Shown here in pieces: positions 49,896 through 59,433 of a stretch of DNA of 64,000 nucleotides (positions are counted from its first letter, which is position 1; each line of letters starts with the position of its first letter). The notes under the pieces were generated by a model. It did no database searches. It was not told where the DNA came from and saw nothing but the letters and a program-made list of their open reading frames with translations. The stretch is from Clostridia bacterium (GTDB lineage Bacteria; Bacillota; Clostridia; Christensenellales; Borkfalkiaceae): the NCBI GenBank assembly GCA_017445995.1, contig JAFSRT010000023.1:80966-144965 (forward strand), given 5' to 3'. The position numbers and the translations under genes are program-made.

Positions 49896-50006
49896 TAGGT
49901 ATTTAAAATTTTTTCTTTGTTGTCATATAAAAAAATACTTGTAATTTTGCTTACGAGAAAGGAAAACGGCATTTATTTGACAATAAACGCCGTTCTGACT
50001 TTTAAC

Positions 50007-50708
50007 TTATATCATTTTCGAGAACTCTTTTTTAAGGCGGACTATAATCTTTTTTTCAAGCCGAGAAATATAACTTTGCGAAATGCCCAGCATATCGGCG
50101 ACTTCCTTTTGCGTTTTTTCTTCGCCCGAATTAAGCCCGAATCGCAGTTCCATAATTTCCCGTTCTCTGTCGCCTAACTTTTGTAGCGCCTTTTTTAAAA
50201 GGTCTGTTTCCACGCCGTTTTCTATCTTTTTATACACTATATCGTTATCCGTGCCCATAACGTCTGATAACAGCAGTTCGTTGCCGTCCACGTCGGTATT
50301 TAAGGGTTCGTCGAAAGATATTTCCGTTTTGATTTTTACCGTTTTTCTTAAATGCATAAGTATTTCGTTTTCGATACAGCGGGACGCGTAGGTGGCGAGT
50401 TTAATGTTTTTATCGAGATTATAAGAATTGACCGCCTTAATAAGCCCTATCGTGCCGACGGAAACGAGGTCGTCAAGGTCGACGCCCGTATTTTCAAACT
50501 TCTTCGCAATATACACGACGAGTCGTAAGTTATGTTCTATTAAGTCGTTTTTAACTTCTTCGCCTTCTTCCAACTTCTCTAAAATTGCCTGTTCTTCTTC
50601 CTTACTATACGGTTCGGGAAGGGCTTCCCCGCTACCGATTAGTTCGACGATGCCGTCTTCTAACGAAAACTTTTTAAGATATTTTTTCAATAGATTTATA
50701 AGTTTCAT
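50007..50708 (-). CDS. sigE: Sporulation sigma factor SigE
   Basis: A 233-aa sigma-70 family factor active in the mother cell. It has a short pro-sequence region ([19 protein letters not shown]), region 2 ([60 protein letters not shown]) and region 4 ([36 protein letters not shown]). GGGGG lies seven bases before the ATG at 50708; the longer ORF extends into spoIIGA and is rejected. It overlaps spoIIGA by 35 bp, the conserved spoIIG arrangement. Confidence 0.95.
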   Translation of the reverse strand: MKLINLLKKYLKKFSLEDGIVELIGSGEALPEPYSKEEEQAILEKLEEGEEVKNDLIEHNLRLVVYIAKKFENTGVDLDDLVSVGTIGLIKAVNSYNLDKNIKLATYASRCIENEILMHLRKTVKIKTEISFDEPLNTDVDGNELLLSDVMGTDNDIVYKKIENGVETDLLKKALQKLGDREREIMELRFGLNSGEEKTQKEVADMLGISQSYISRLEKKIIVRLKKEFSKMI

Positions 50709-51486
50709 TGTTTGTCCCCCTAAAATAAGAATTAAGTATAACGTCGTAATCGCTGAACTTTCTTCTGACAACGCCGAGTATCACATTACAAAATATATTC
50801 GGCTGTTCGTTAAAATATATCTTTATACTGTCGATGGGAAAGGAAAAAATCCTGCCTTCCCCGAATATCGTGCCGACGGTTAAATATTTATAGTTTAAGT
50901 CGGAAAAGTTAAAAACGGTTTTTGCAAACGCGCTACTCGTTATCACGATAAGATTACCGCCGTCCGTCGCGGTGTTTCCGCTGTCGTAAAAGCCTTTACA
51001 CTTAACCGTCTTTTCGCCGAGAGTTATTTCGCAGTCGAAAACCTCCTTTTTAGTTAGTTCCGTCCGCTTTATGCTGTGAACGATATAAAAAGTCGCCCTA
51101 AAAATCACGTAGCAAGGCAAAAATACTATTGAAACAGAAAGTTCGGTGCTGTTTTCTATATTAAAAAACTGATAGATAAAGTACACCGCACCGCCTAATA
51201 AAAACGTCGTGAAATAAAAAAAGACCGTTGCGCGGTAAAAGGATTTTTTCGTTCTGTATCGACAAGAAAGAAAAATCAGAAGCGTGCCTATCGGCAGTTT
51301 AAAAAGAAAACTTAAAGTCGCGTTTTTAATAAGCGGATACAAAAGCGAAACGGTTGCGCCGAGAAGGGAAACGGCGATAATGCGTTTTTTTACCGCCCTT
51401 GCCCCCGAAAAATATACCGCGGTACTTAAAATCATATAATCGATAAATAGGTTGTCTAAAAAAACGTATTCGATATAGACTGTCAT
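50674..51486 (-). CDS. spoIIGA: Sigma-E processing peptidase SpoIIGA
   Basis: A 270-aa protein. Five membrane spans occupy about 1-145; the C-terminal soluble domain is an aspartic protease with the motif [14 protein letters not shown] (Asp active site). It cleaves the pro-peptide of SigE, encoded just downstream, when triggered from the forespore. The C-terminus overlaps sigE. The start [20 protein letters not shown] is typical for the family. Confidence 0.93.
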   Translation of the reverse strand: MTVYIEYVFLDNLFIDYMILSTAVYFSGARAVKKRIIAVSLLGATVSLLYPLIKNATLSFLFKLPIGTLLIFLSCRYRTKKSFYRATVFFYFTTFLLGGAVYFIYQFFNIENSTELSVSIVFLPCYVIFRATFYIVHSIKRTELTKKEVFDCEITLGEKTVKCKGFYDSGNTATDGGNLIVITSSAFAKTVFNFSDLNYKYLTVGTIFGEGRIFSFPIDSIKIYFNEQPNIFCNVILGVVRRKFSDYDVILNSYFRGTNNETYKSIEKIS

Positions 51487-51545
51487 ACTGTTTTTTTATG
51501 ATAGCAAGTTTTAACTGCCGTTTTTTATCTAAATAAAAAGAATTA

Positions 51546-51572
51546 CCCGTTTTTTTGGCACAAAAAAACGGG
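51546..51572 (-). terminator. Terminator after hemW
   Basis: Perfect 11-bp stem CCCGTTTTTTT/AAAAAAACGGG with a 5-nt loop, followed on the minus strand by TAATTCTTTTTATTT. Confidence 0.75.
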
Positions 51573-51608
51573 ACGGTTAAATCCCTGCCCCGCTTTATAT
51601 TATATTCT

Positions 51609-52718
51609 CTATTTCATAAACGCCATTATTATATCGTTCTGAACGTATAAGTACTCGTCCTTGATTTTTAAGTTATCTCCGTCGTAATCTAAAAATCTGC
51701 CCTTTTTGTTTAGAACGTCGGAATATTTTTTGTCGAAATCTTCGCCGAAAAGTTCACGGTATTTTTTCGTGCTTATTCCCTTTGCCGTTCTTAAACCAAG
51801 CATAACGTATTCAAAACAAGCGTCTTCCCCTTCTATAATATCGCTTGCAACTTCGGGCGTTTTATTATAGATTATCGCGTTGTTATATTCGTCTATCGAA
51901 AAGGTGTTCGTGAACCGTCTGCCGTCGATAAACGAAGACGCGGAAACGCCAACCCCTATGTATTCGCCCCGTTGCCAGTAGTTTAAATTGTGTTTGGATT
52001 CAAAGCCCGTTTTGGCAAAATTGCTGACTTCGTATCTATAAAACCCTTTTTCTTTTAAGTACGCCCGTACTTCGTCGTAAATATCTGCCACTTCGTCTTC
52101 CGACAAGAGTTCGCCGTTAAGATAGTCGGTGTAAATAGGCGTGCCTACTTCTGGCGTTAAGGCGTAAACGGAAAGGTGCGAAACGCCGCCCGCTATAGCA
52201 AGGTCCACCGTTTTTTTGACTTGTTCCGCCGTTTGATCGTGTAGCCCGATAAGAATATCCGCACTTATATTTTCCCCTTTTAAGAGATTGCAAGTAAGCA
52301 AAAAGTCCTTTGCGGTGTGTATTCTATTCAGTTTTTTAAGTTGCTCGTCATACCCCGATTGAAGCCCTATCGAAAACCTGTTTATGCCGACCGATTTATA
52401 GTCCTTTATCTTTTGTTCGTCAACAGTCCCCGGGTTTATTTCTATCGTTATTTCGGGATTTTCGGACAGCGTAAAAAACTTTCTTATCTGCCTTATTACG
52501 CCAAGAATAAACTTACTTTCAACAAAAGACGGTGTACCCCCGCCTATATACACGGTGTCGAACACTTTTCCCTGTAAACTTCTGCCCCTTCCTTCTATCT
52601 CTCGGTATAGGCAAGCAAAATAACTTTCAACCTTACTAATCTCTCTCGGATAGGACGCAAAATCACAATAAGTGCATTTGCTTTTGCAAAACGGCACGTG
52701 AACGTATATTCCCGCCAT
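51609..52718 (-). CDS. hemW: Radical SAM heme chaperone HemW
   Basis: A 369-aa radical SAM protein. The cluster motif CKSKCTYCDFAS (CxxxCxxC) and GGGTPSFVE are intact, with RFSIGLQSG and LIGLHDQT further on. HemW resembles coproporphyrinogen III dehydrogenase HemN but is shorter and is thought to deliver heme. GGGGG precedes the ATG. In many Firmicutes it lies beside lepA; here the AT-rich acyltransferase and the XRE gene lie between the two. Confidence 0.93.
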   Translation of the reverse strand: MAGIYVHVPFCKSKCTYCDFASYPREISKVESYFACLYREIEGRGRSLQGKVFDTVYIGGGTPSFVESKFILGVIRQIRKFFTLSENPEITIEINPGTVDEQKIKDYKSVGINRFSIGLQSGYDEQLKKLNRIHTAKDFLLTCNLLKGENISADILIGLHDQTAEQVKKTVDLAIAGGVSHLSVYALTPEVGTPIYTDYLNGELLSEDEVADIYDEVRAYLKEKGFYRYEVSNFAKTGFESKHNLNYWQRGEYIGVGVSASSFIDGRRFTNTFSIDEYNNAIIYNKTPEVASDIIEGEDACFEYVMLGLRTAKGISTKKYRELFGEDFDKKYSDVLNKKGRFLDYDGDNLKIKDEYLYVQNDIIMAFMK

Positions 52719-52825
52719 AAAACCCCCGTAATAATCTTTTATGCTATAATTTTACGCTCGACGGGAAAGAATGTCAATAAAAAAGTATACCTTTTAATTT
52801 GTAAAAACTTTTTATGACAAAAGAA

Positions 52826-53863
52826 CTATAGCGTCAATTCGTTTTTTTGTGTGCGTTTTTTTATAATTCTTATGATATAGCATATTGCGCTAACGACTAT
52901 TACTGTGCTTATCGCAACAACCAATGGGAATAGATACTCTGAAAATGAATTCGTTACAATTTTCCGTACCATGAAAATCATTGCAGGGTGTAGAATATAG
53001 ACAAGCATTGTCCAAGTTCCCGTGTTTTCTATAAATTTTAATTTAGAAAAAAGGTTTGGTTTTTTTTGAGTAAAAATAATTATAAAAGATACGCAAAAGA
53101 TATTACTGAAATGTATATTTGAACTAACATTATTATTTGCATAGCAAATTTGGGCAATCCCACTTAAAATAAAAAACAATATAATTAAAACAATATCTAT
53201 TTTAATATTAATTTTTTCAAACATTTCTTTATTCTTCTTTAAAAATACCCCCAAACAAATACATGGCAGCGCATCAAAATACCAGTTCAAATATAAAATT
53301 ACCGATGACAAAGCGTAACCGTAAAAACTTAATTCCGTTTTGAACATAATAATTCGTACTATAGGGTGCATAAAGGCTAAACATATAAAAAATATAATTA
53401 TAAAGTTATTTTTCAAAAACATTTTTGCAAATATATATAGAAACACATATGCATACAACATCGCATATAAAAACCATGAGGTCATACCTAACAAAGGGTG
53501 GTTAAACAGCAAAAACTCAATTATTTTATATATTGAAATAATGCTATTAAAATATTCTTTTAAATTATTTCTATTGTGAAAAATTAATATTGACAAATAA
53601 ATAAAAATATCTAATATTATTAGCAATAAAATTCTTTTTATTCTTTTGTTCAGTTTACGTCGTAAATTCTCTACCGTTATACCTTCATTATACAAATAAT
53701 ATCCTGATATCGCAAAAAAAAGCGGTACCCCAAATTTTGCTAAACCTGTAATAAATTCTCCTATGTGCCCCGGGAAAGGTGCGTGTATAAAGATTATCAT
53801 TATGCACGCTAATATTTCAAAAAAATTTAAACTTATATTTCTGCTTTTAATTGTCTGTCCCAT
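52826..53863 (-). CDS. Acyltransferase family 3 membrane protein, AT-rich
   Basis: A 345-aa integral membrane O-acyltransferase (AT3/OatA-like fold) with about ten spans. The N-terminal motif FFEILACIMIIFIHAPFPGH holds the conserved His, and FGVPLFFAISGYYLY is the family signature. Such enzymes acetylate surface sugars. GGAG precedes the ATG at 53863. The gene is visibly more AT-rich than its neighbours and rich in AAA, ATA and TTT codons, which suggests recent transfer. It sits between hemW and lepA, which are often adjacent, so it looks like an insertion. The acceptor sugar is unknown. Confidence 0.88.
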   Translation of the reverse strand: MGQTIKSRNISLNFFEILACIMIIFIHAPFPGHIGEFITGLAKFGVPLFFAISGYYLYNEGITVENLRRKLNKRIKRILLLIILDIFIYLSILIFHNRNNLKEYFNSIISIYKIIEFLLFNHPLLGMTSWFLYAMLYAYVFLYIFAKMFLKNNFIIIFFICLAFMHPIVRIIMFKTELSFYGYALSSVILYLNWYFDALPCICLGVFLKKNKEMFEKINIKIDIVLIILFFILSGIAQICYANNNVSSNIHFSNIFCVSFIIIFTQKKPNLFSKLKFIENTGTWTMLVYILHPAMIFMVRKIVTNSFSEYLFPLVVAISTVIVVSAICYIIRIIKKRTQKNELTL

Positions 53864-54024
53864 TTGTTTCTCCTTTTTCTTAAAGTTATTATTTTTATAC
53901 ACCATATTCTAATTATTTAGAATATAGTGGTATTATAATAAATATTTTTAGAATTGTAAAGATTTTTTGAATTATATTTAACAAAATTAGAATAAGGGAA
54001 AAAAGAAAAAGTCGGGGGTATTTT

Positions 54025-54330
54025 ATGATAAAAATAAGTGAATACCGTAAAATGAACGGCATAAGCCAAAAAAGTCTTGCGGAAAAATTAGGGGTGTCCG
54101 CAGGGAATTTATGCGAGTGGGAAAAAGGGCGGATAGAACCGAGTATAAGCGCACTTATAAAGATATCGGAACTGCTTGAAATAAGCGTGGACGAACTTAT
54201 CGGGAAAGACGATAATTTGACGGTTAAAAAAGAAGATAATTCTAAACGGTTTTTATACTACTTTAATTTACTCGACAAAGAAAATCAAAATCATATCCTT
54301 GAAATTATGAAGACGATGACAAAAAATTAA
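54025..54330 (+). CDS. XRE-family HTH regulator
   Basis: A 101-aa regulator with an N-terminal HTH (YRKMNGISQKSLAEKLGVSAG, NLCEWEKGRIEPS) and a short helical C-terminus (LDKENQNHILEIMKTMTKN). GGGGG precedes the ATG. It is divergent from the AT-rich acyltransferase, 161 bp apart, and could control it; its own base composition is closer to the host genes than the acyltransferase is. Target unknown. Confidence 0.85.
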   Translation: MIKISEYRKMNGISQKSLAEKLGVSAGNLCEWEKGRIEPSISALIKISELLEISVDELIGKDDNLTVKKEDNSKRFLYYFNLLDKENQNHILEIMKTMTKN

Positions 54331-54365
54331 GCCTTGCGAAACTACGCAAGGCTTTAATTTTTATA
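54331..54365. terminator. Bidirectional terminator between the XRE gene and lepA
   Basis: GCCTTGCG-AAACTA-CGCAAGGC with T-runs on both strands, between convergent genes. Confidence 0.85.
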
Positions 54366-54392
54366 ATTTTTACTGAATTTATTCTATTTATT

Positions 54393-56204
54393 TTAATTAT
54401 TGTTATCGGTTTTAAGAATTGAAATGAAGGCTTCCGACGGGATTTCAACAGTCCCTATAGAACGCATCTTCTTTTTCCCTTCTTTTTGTTTTTCCAAAAG
54501 TTTTTTCTTTCGCGTTACGTCTCCGCCGTAGCATTTCGCCAAAACGTCTTTACGAAAGGCTTTTACCGTTTCTCTCGCGATAATCTTTCCGCCGACGGTT
54601 GCCTGAATAGGTATTTCGAACATTTGCCTTGGGATAACGTCTTTTAATTTTTCCGCTATCTGTCTGCCCCGTTCGTACGCTTTATCTTTATGGACGATAA
54701 TAGAGAGCGCGTCGCACACTTCACCGTTTAACAGCATATCGAGTTTAACGAGTGAACTTCTCTCGTACCCCGCGAGTTCGTAATCAAACGACGCGTAGCC
54801 TTTCGTTCTCGATTTAAGCGAATCGAAAAAGTCGTAAACGATTTCGTTAAGCGGAAGAATATATTTCATTTCAACGCGGGTCTTATCGAGATAGACCATA
54901 TCTTTATACACACCGCGTTTATACTGGCAAAGTTCCATAATCGGGCCGACGTATTCGGGCGGGGTAAAGATACTTGCCTTAATAACGGGTTCTTCCATAT
55001 ACTCTATTTCCGTCGTTTGCGGAAGACGGGACGGGTTGGTAACGGTCAGCACCGTGCCGTCCGTTTTATGAACGAGATAGGAAACCGACGGGGCGGTCGT
55101 AATAATATCTAAATCGAACTCGCGTTCTATTCTTTCCTGAATAACGTCCATATGCAGTAGCCCCAAAAATCCGCACCTGAAACCGAAACCCAACGCCGTC
55201 GAGTTATCGGGTTCGATAGAGAGCGACGCGTCGTTTAGTTTAAGTTTAAGCAGTGCGTCTTTTAAGTCGTTGAACTTACTGCCGTCAAGCGGGAACACGC
55301 CTGAAAAGACCATAGGTAGCGCTTTTTTATAGCCCGAAAGCGGTTCTTTTGCGGGGTTATTAACGTCGGTTATGGTGTCGCCGACTTCAACTTCTTCGAT
55401 ACTTTTAATACTTGCGACGATATACCCTACTTCGCCTGCCGAAAGACTGTCCGTTTCCGTCATCTTCGGTGAAAAAACGCCGACTTCAGTAACGTCGAAC
55501 TGCCTGTCCGACATAAAGGTTTTTATCTTCGTACCCTTTTTTACCGTGCCGTCTTTTATTCTTACGAAACAGATAACGCCCTTAAAGTTATCGTAATAAC
55601 TGTCGAAAATAAGCGCTTTAAGGGGTGCGTTCCCGTCGCCAGACGGGGCGGGTATCTTTTTTACTATCTGTTCCAAAACGTCTTCGACGTTAAGCCCCGT
55701 TTTTGCAGATATTCTCGGTGCGTCGCTTGCGTCTATACCTAAAATGTCTTCAAGTTCCATAGCCGCTTCTTCGGGGTTTGCCGACGCAAGGTCCATTTTA
55801 TTGATAACGGGCATAATTTCAAGGTCGTTATCGATAGCGAGATAAGCGTTTGCAAGCGTCTGCGCCTGAACGCCCTGCGTTGCGTCCACGATAAGAATCG
55901 CGCCTTCGCACGCTTTAAGCGAACGGGAAACTTCGTAAGTAAAGTCGACGTGCCCCGGCGTGTCGATAAGGTTAAAGGTGTACTCTATCCCGTCCTTTGC
56001 CTTATAGAACATTCTGACAGGCGTGAGTTTTATGGTAATACCCCTTTCGCGTTCCAAATCCATAGAATCCAAAAGTTGTTCTTCCATATCCCTTTCGGAA
56101 ACCTGACCCGTTTTTTCCATAAGCCTGTCGGCAAGCGTCGATTTACCGTGGTCGATATGCGCCACTATACAAAAATTTCTGATATTTTTTTTGTCAACCG
56201 CCAT
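54393..56204 (-). CDS. lepA: Elongation factor 4 (LepA)
   Basis: A 603-aa translational GTPase. The G domain begins [17 protein letters not shown], with [16 protein letters not shown] and NKMDL; domains II, III and V follow, then the LepA-specific C-terminal domain (about 490-600) ending [18 protein letters not shown]. Length is normal. It helps ribosomes in stress or assembly. AAGGT precedes the ATG. Confidence 0.97.
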   Translation of the reverse strand: MAVDKKNIRNFCIVAHIDHGKSTLADRLMEKTGQVSERDMEEQLLDSMDLERERGITIKLTPVRMFYKAKDGIEYTFNLIDTPGHVDFTYEVSRSLKACEGAILIVDATQGVQAQTLANAYLAIDNDLEIMPVINKMDLASANPEEAAMELEDILGIDASDAPRISAKTGLNVEDVLEQIVKKIPAPSGDGNAPLKALIFDSYYDNFKGVICFVRIKDGTVKKGTKIKTFMSDRQFDVTEVGVFSPKMTETDSLSAGEVGYIVASIKSIEEVEVGDTITDVNNPAKEPLSGYKKALPMVFSGVFPLDGSKFNDLKDALLKLKLNDASLSIEPDNSTALGFGFRCGFLGLLHMDVIQERIEREFDLDIITTAPSVSYLVHKTDGTVLTVTNPSRLPQTTEIEYMEEPVIKASIFTPPEYVGPIMELCQYKRGVYKDMVYLDKTRVEMKYILPLNEIVYDFFDSLKSRTKGYASFDYELAGYERSSLVKLDMLLNGEVCDALSIIVHKDKAYERGRQIAEKLKDVIPRQMFEIPIQATVGGKIIARETVKAFRKDVLAKCYGGDVTRKKKLLEKQKEGKKKMRSIGTVEIPSEAFISILKTDNNN

Positions 56205-56300
56205 ACTTTTTACCTTTTTTGTGCTATACTTAAATAAATTACTAATACATTATACATAATTTTTCGCCGTTTGTAAATAAAACGAATACGGGGTGTCTAA

Positions 56301-57026
56301 ATGAGAATAGAAAAAGATTGTTGGCTTATATCCCGCCCTATCGCACACAGGGGGCTTTGGGGCAACGGAATAATCGAAAACAGCCTGTCCGCTTATCATA
56401 ACGCAATAATTAAAGGCTATCCTATTGAAATCGACGTTTATATGTCAATAGACGGCGAATTATATTCTTTTCACGACCTTAACCTTTCCCGTATGACGGG
56501 AAAAAACGCCGATATTACTTCGCTTTCTTCCCAAGAAATAGACAAGTTAAGGCTTTCGTCCGACGAAAAAATACCGCGCTTAAAAGAAGTTTTATCCGTA
56601 GTCGGCGGTAAAGTGCCATTGCTTATCGAGTTAAAAAATCAATTAAACGGCGACGTTTTAGTTAAAAATACACTAAAATTATTGAAAGAGTATCGTGGCG
56701 AATACGCGATACAGAGTTTTAACCCGTTGTATCTTAAAACCGTTAAAAAGGAAATGCCGAACGCGCTTATCGGGATACTTTCAACCTGCGACAAAAAAGA
56801 GTTAAAAAAAGAAAAGTTTTTAACAAGGCTAATCGTAAAAAATATGGCGTTGAACTTTTTAATTAAGCCCGATTTTATAAGTTATTATTATAAAGGTCTA
56901 CCGCTAAAAAAGAGAAAGACAAAAAATAAAAAAGTTATCGCGTGGACGATTACGGACGAGAAAACGGCAAACGCCGTCGCCCCGTATTCAGATAATATTA
57001 TTTTTGAAAACTTTTTACCGAAGTAA
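56301..57026 (+). CDS. Glycerophosphodiester phosphodiesterase
   Basis: A 241-aa GDPD-family TIM-barrel enzyme that splits glycerophosphodiesters into glycerol 3-phosphate and an alcohol. Catalytic motifs are PIAHRGLWGN with ENSLSAY, then EIDVYMSIDGELYSFHD; the later IELKN and IAWTITDEK are typical. No signal peptide, so it acts in the cytoplasm. GGGGTG precedes the ATG. It is divergent from lepA and ends before a strong terminator. Confidence 0.9.
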   Translation: MRIEKDCWLISRPIAHRGLWGNGIIENSLSAYHNAIIKGYPIEIDVYMSIDGELYSFHDLNLSRMTGKNADITSLSSQEIDKLRLSSDEKIPRLKEVLSVVGGKVPLLIELKNQLNGDVLVKNTLKLLKEYRGEYAIQSFNPLYLKTVKKEMPNALIGILSTCDKKELKKEKFLTRLIVKNMALNFLIKPDFISYYYKGLPLKKRKTKNKKVIAWTITDEKTANAVAPYSDNIIFENFLPK

Positions 57027-57055
57027 ACGAAAAGTATTAGTAAAGGGTTTAAACG

Positions 57056-57090
57056 AAAAACGGTTTGCATTTTGCAAACCGTTTTTATTT
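57056..57090. terminator. Bidirectional terminator between gdpD and rarA
   Basis: Stem AAAAACGGTTTGCA/TGCAAACCGTTTTT with a 3-nt loop, between convergent genes. Confidence 0.9.
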
Positions 57091-57104
57091 TTTCCGATTA
57101 AAAG

Positions 57105-58406
57105 TTATTTCTTACCTTTTCTCTGCCTTATTTCCTTAACGGTTTTTTCATAACCGTTGTTTTTAGGAATATAGTATTTTTTGCCATTTAATTCGTTCGG
57201 TAAATACTGCTGTTCTATATATCCGCCGTAATCGTGCGGATATTTATAGTCCTTTGAAAGTTTTTTATCTTCTTCCGAACCGTAAACGGCGTTCTTTAAG
57301 TGCGATGGAACGGTATCGTCCCTTATTTCAACCGCATCTCTCCCCGCCCCGCTCATAGCGAGATATACCGAGTTGGATTTTTCCGCTTCGCAAACGTATA
57401 TTATCGCTTCGGAAAGCGGTAACAATCCTTCTGGCATACCTATCTTTTCGTAAGCGACAAGTGCGCTGGTAGCAACGACCAACGCGTTAGGGTCTGCCAT
57501 GCCGACGTCTTCCGATGAGTGCGCGATAACACGCCTTGCTATAAGTAGCGGATCGCAACCGCCCTTTATTAAACGTTGCATATAGTATAGCGCCGCGTCC
57601 GAATCGCTTCCGCGAAGGCTTTTGCAGAACGCCGACAGCATATCGTAATACATCTGTTCGTCGTAAGCGAGCGATTTTTGTTGAATACTCTCTTCCGCGT
57701 CGGAAAGTTTAACGTGAATAACGCCGTCCTTATCGGGCGCGGTAGTTAAAACCGCAAGTTCTAATGCGTTATATGCAACACGAAGGTCGCCCCCGGCAAG
57801 TTTAGAAATATGATTTAACGCGTCATCGTCAATTTTTACGGAAAGGTTTTTAAGCCCCCGTTCGTCGTTAAGCGCTTTTATTAGCGATTTTTTAATATCT
57901 TCTTCTTTAAGCCTTTTAAGTTCAAACACCCGACATCTCGAAACGATAGCGGGCGTCATAGACGCGAAAGGGTTTTCCGTAGTCGAACCGATAAAGATGA
58001 CGTCCCCCGCTTCGATATACGGCAATAAACTATCGCTTTGCGTTTTATTGAACCTATGGCACTCGTCGAGTAAAAGATACGTTTTTTTGCCGTAAAGTTT
58101 CTTTGCGGTTTTCGCTTCGTCGACTACCTTTTTAACGTCGCTAACCCCTGCGGAAACGGCGTTTAATTTATAAAAATTGCCGTCCGTTCCGTTTGCGATA
58201 ACGTTAGCAAGAGTAGTTTTCCCCGTCCCCGGCGGACCCCAGAAAATGCAACTGCCAAGCCTATCGAGTTTTATCGCGCGACGAAGAAGACTGTTTTCGC
58301 TGACTATATGTTCCTGCCCCACGAATTCCGAAAGCGACCTTGCGCGCATCCTTTCGGCGAGCGGGATGGTTTTGTTTTTATCTTCGCTATAATCGAATAA
58401 ATCCAT
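57105..58406 (-). CDS. rarA: Replication-associated recombination ATPase RarA
   Basis: A 433-aa AAA+ ATPase related to clamp loaders (MgsA/RarA), acting at stalled forks. It shows RARSLSEFVGQEHIV, Walker A GPPGTGKTTLANVIA, Walker B LLLDECHRFNKTQSD, sensor 1 GSTTENP, and the C-terminal YPHDYGGYIEQQYLP signature. No Shine-Dalgarno site precedes the ATG at 58406; a promoter with its -10 box 6 bp away implies a leaderless mRNA. It is divergent from ylbJ with a 55-bp shared gap. Confidence 0.94.
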   Translation of the reverse strand: MDLFDYSEDKNKTIPLAERMRARSLSEFVGQEHIVSENSLLRRAIKLDRLGSCIFWGPPGTGKTTLANVIANGTDGNFYKLNAVSAGVSDVKKVVDEAKTAKKLYGKKTYLLLDECHRFNKTQSDSLLPYIEAGDVIFIGSTTENPFASMTPAIVSRCRVFELKRLKEEDIKKSLIKALNDERGLKNLSVKIDDDALNHISKLAGGDLRVAYNALELAVLTTAPDKDGVIHVKLSDAEESIQQKSLAYDEQMYYDMLSAFCKSLRGSDSDAALYYMQRLIKGGCDPLLIARRVIAHSSEDVGMADPNALVVATSALVAYEKIGMPEGLLPLSEAIIYVCEAEKSNSVYLAMSGAGRDAVEIRDDTVPSHLKNAVYGSEEDKKLSKDYKYPHDYGGYIEQQYLPNELNGKKYYIPKNNGYEKTVKEIRQRKGKK

Positions 58407-58412
58407 AAAGAT

Positions 58413-58451
58413 ATTTTAACATATTGCATAATTTTTTTCAAGAGATATTAT
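58413..58451. promoter_or_regulatory. Overlapping divergent promoters of rarA and ylbJ, both with minimal leaders
   Basis: For rarA (minus): TTGAAA (58436-58441), 17 bp, TAAAAT (58413-58418), then 6 bp to the ATG. For ylbJ (plus): TTGCAT (58424-58429), 16 bp, TATTAT (58446-58451), then 10 bp to the ATG. The two promoters overlap, so polymerase can occupy only one at a time. Confidence 0.62.
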
Positions 58452-58461
58452 ATTTATAACA

Positions 58462-59433
58462 ATGATAATTATAAAAAAACGGATATCTTCCCTTTTTAAC
58501 TACCTTATATTTTTCTTTTTTATTGCCCTTGCCGTAATTTTTGCAACGGGAAAATTAACTACCGCCTTTAAAAGCGGGCTTACCCTTTGGTTTTTATGTG
58601 TTCTTCCTGCCCTTTTCCCATACTTTTTTATAACGGCGATACTCTCTTCACTTTCCGTTACGCATAAACTCGCAAACAAATGCGATAAAATATCTAAACC
58701 GCTTTTCAACGTGGGCGGACAGGTGTTTTATGCCTATCTTATGAGTATAATATCCGGCTACCCTGTGGGCGCGAAACTCGTTTCTTCCCTAAAAGAAAAC
58801 GGGATTATAGAAAACGCCGAAAGCGAACGGGGTATCGCGCTTTGTTCCACGTCGTCGCCCGTCTTTATAATCGGTAGCGTGGGCGGTATTATGCTTAAAG
58901 ACGCGCAAAAAGGCTTATATATCTTTTTAGCGCATATTTTATCGAGTATAATCTGCGGTATTATATTTTCGTTCTATAAAAGGGGCGAAAAGCCGAAAAG
59001 AAACAACTTCGTTTCCGATTATAAAACAGATAACCTTTTATACGAAAGCGTGTATTCAGCCGTTATCACCGTGCTTATCGTCGGCGGTATTATTTCCGTC
59101 TTTTTTTGCATAACCGAAATAATGAACTCACTTAAGATACTGTCTATTCCCGTCATTATTATGCAAAAGATAGTAAAAGACGGCGATATTGCAAACGGGT
59201 TTATCTTCGGGCTGTTTGAAACGACGAAAGGGCTGAATATTATCGCCCGTTCGAAAAGCAGTCTTGCTATTCCCTTTTGCGCTTTTCTTTGCAGTTTCGG
59301 GGGACTTTCAGTTATTATTCAGTCGCTTGCCTTTTTCAAAAAGGCAAAAATAAAAACCGCCCCGTTTCTTCTTTCCAAAATAACGCAAGCGGTATTGTCT
59401 TTTATTATAGCGTTTATTCTCTGCCGTCTGTAA
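58462..59433 (+). CDS. ylbJ: Sporulation integral membrane protein YlbJ
   Basis: A 323-aa membrane protein of about eight spans with a nucleoside-recognition (gate) domain. The segments FKSGLTLWFLCVLPALFPYF, AYLMSIISGYPVGAKLVSSL and ALCSTSSPVFIIGSVG match YlbJ, needed for spore cortex formation in Bacillus. No Shine-Dalgarno site is seen. It overlaps the rsmD-coaD fusion gene by 20 bp, tail to tail; in Bacillus rsmD (ylbH), coaD (ylbI) and ylbJ are neighbours on one strand, so the neighbourhood is kept but rearranged. Confidence 0.9.
   Translation: MIIIKKRISSLFNYLIFFFFIALAVIFATGKLTTAFKSGLTLWFLCVLPALFPYFFITAILSSLSVTHKLANKCDKISKPLFNVGGQVFYAYLMSIISGYPVGAKLVSSLKENGIIENAESERGIALCSTSSPVFIIGSVGGIMLKDAQKGLYIFLAHILSSIICGIIFSFYKRGEKPKRNNFVSDYKTDNLLYESVYSAVITVLIVGGIISVFFCITEIMNSLKILSIPVIIMQKIVKDGDIANGFIFGLFETTKGLNIIARSKSSLAIPFCAFLCSFGGLSVIIQSLAFFKKAKIKTAPFLLSKITQAVLSFIIAFILCRL

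Noticed and set aside
50709..50771. Longer N-terminus of SigE
   Set aside because: It lies within the end of spoIIGA and before a GGGGG site that fits the ATG at 50708.
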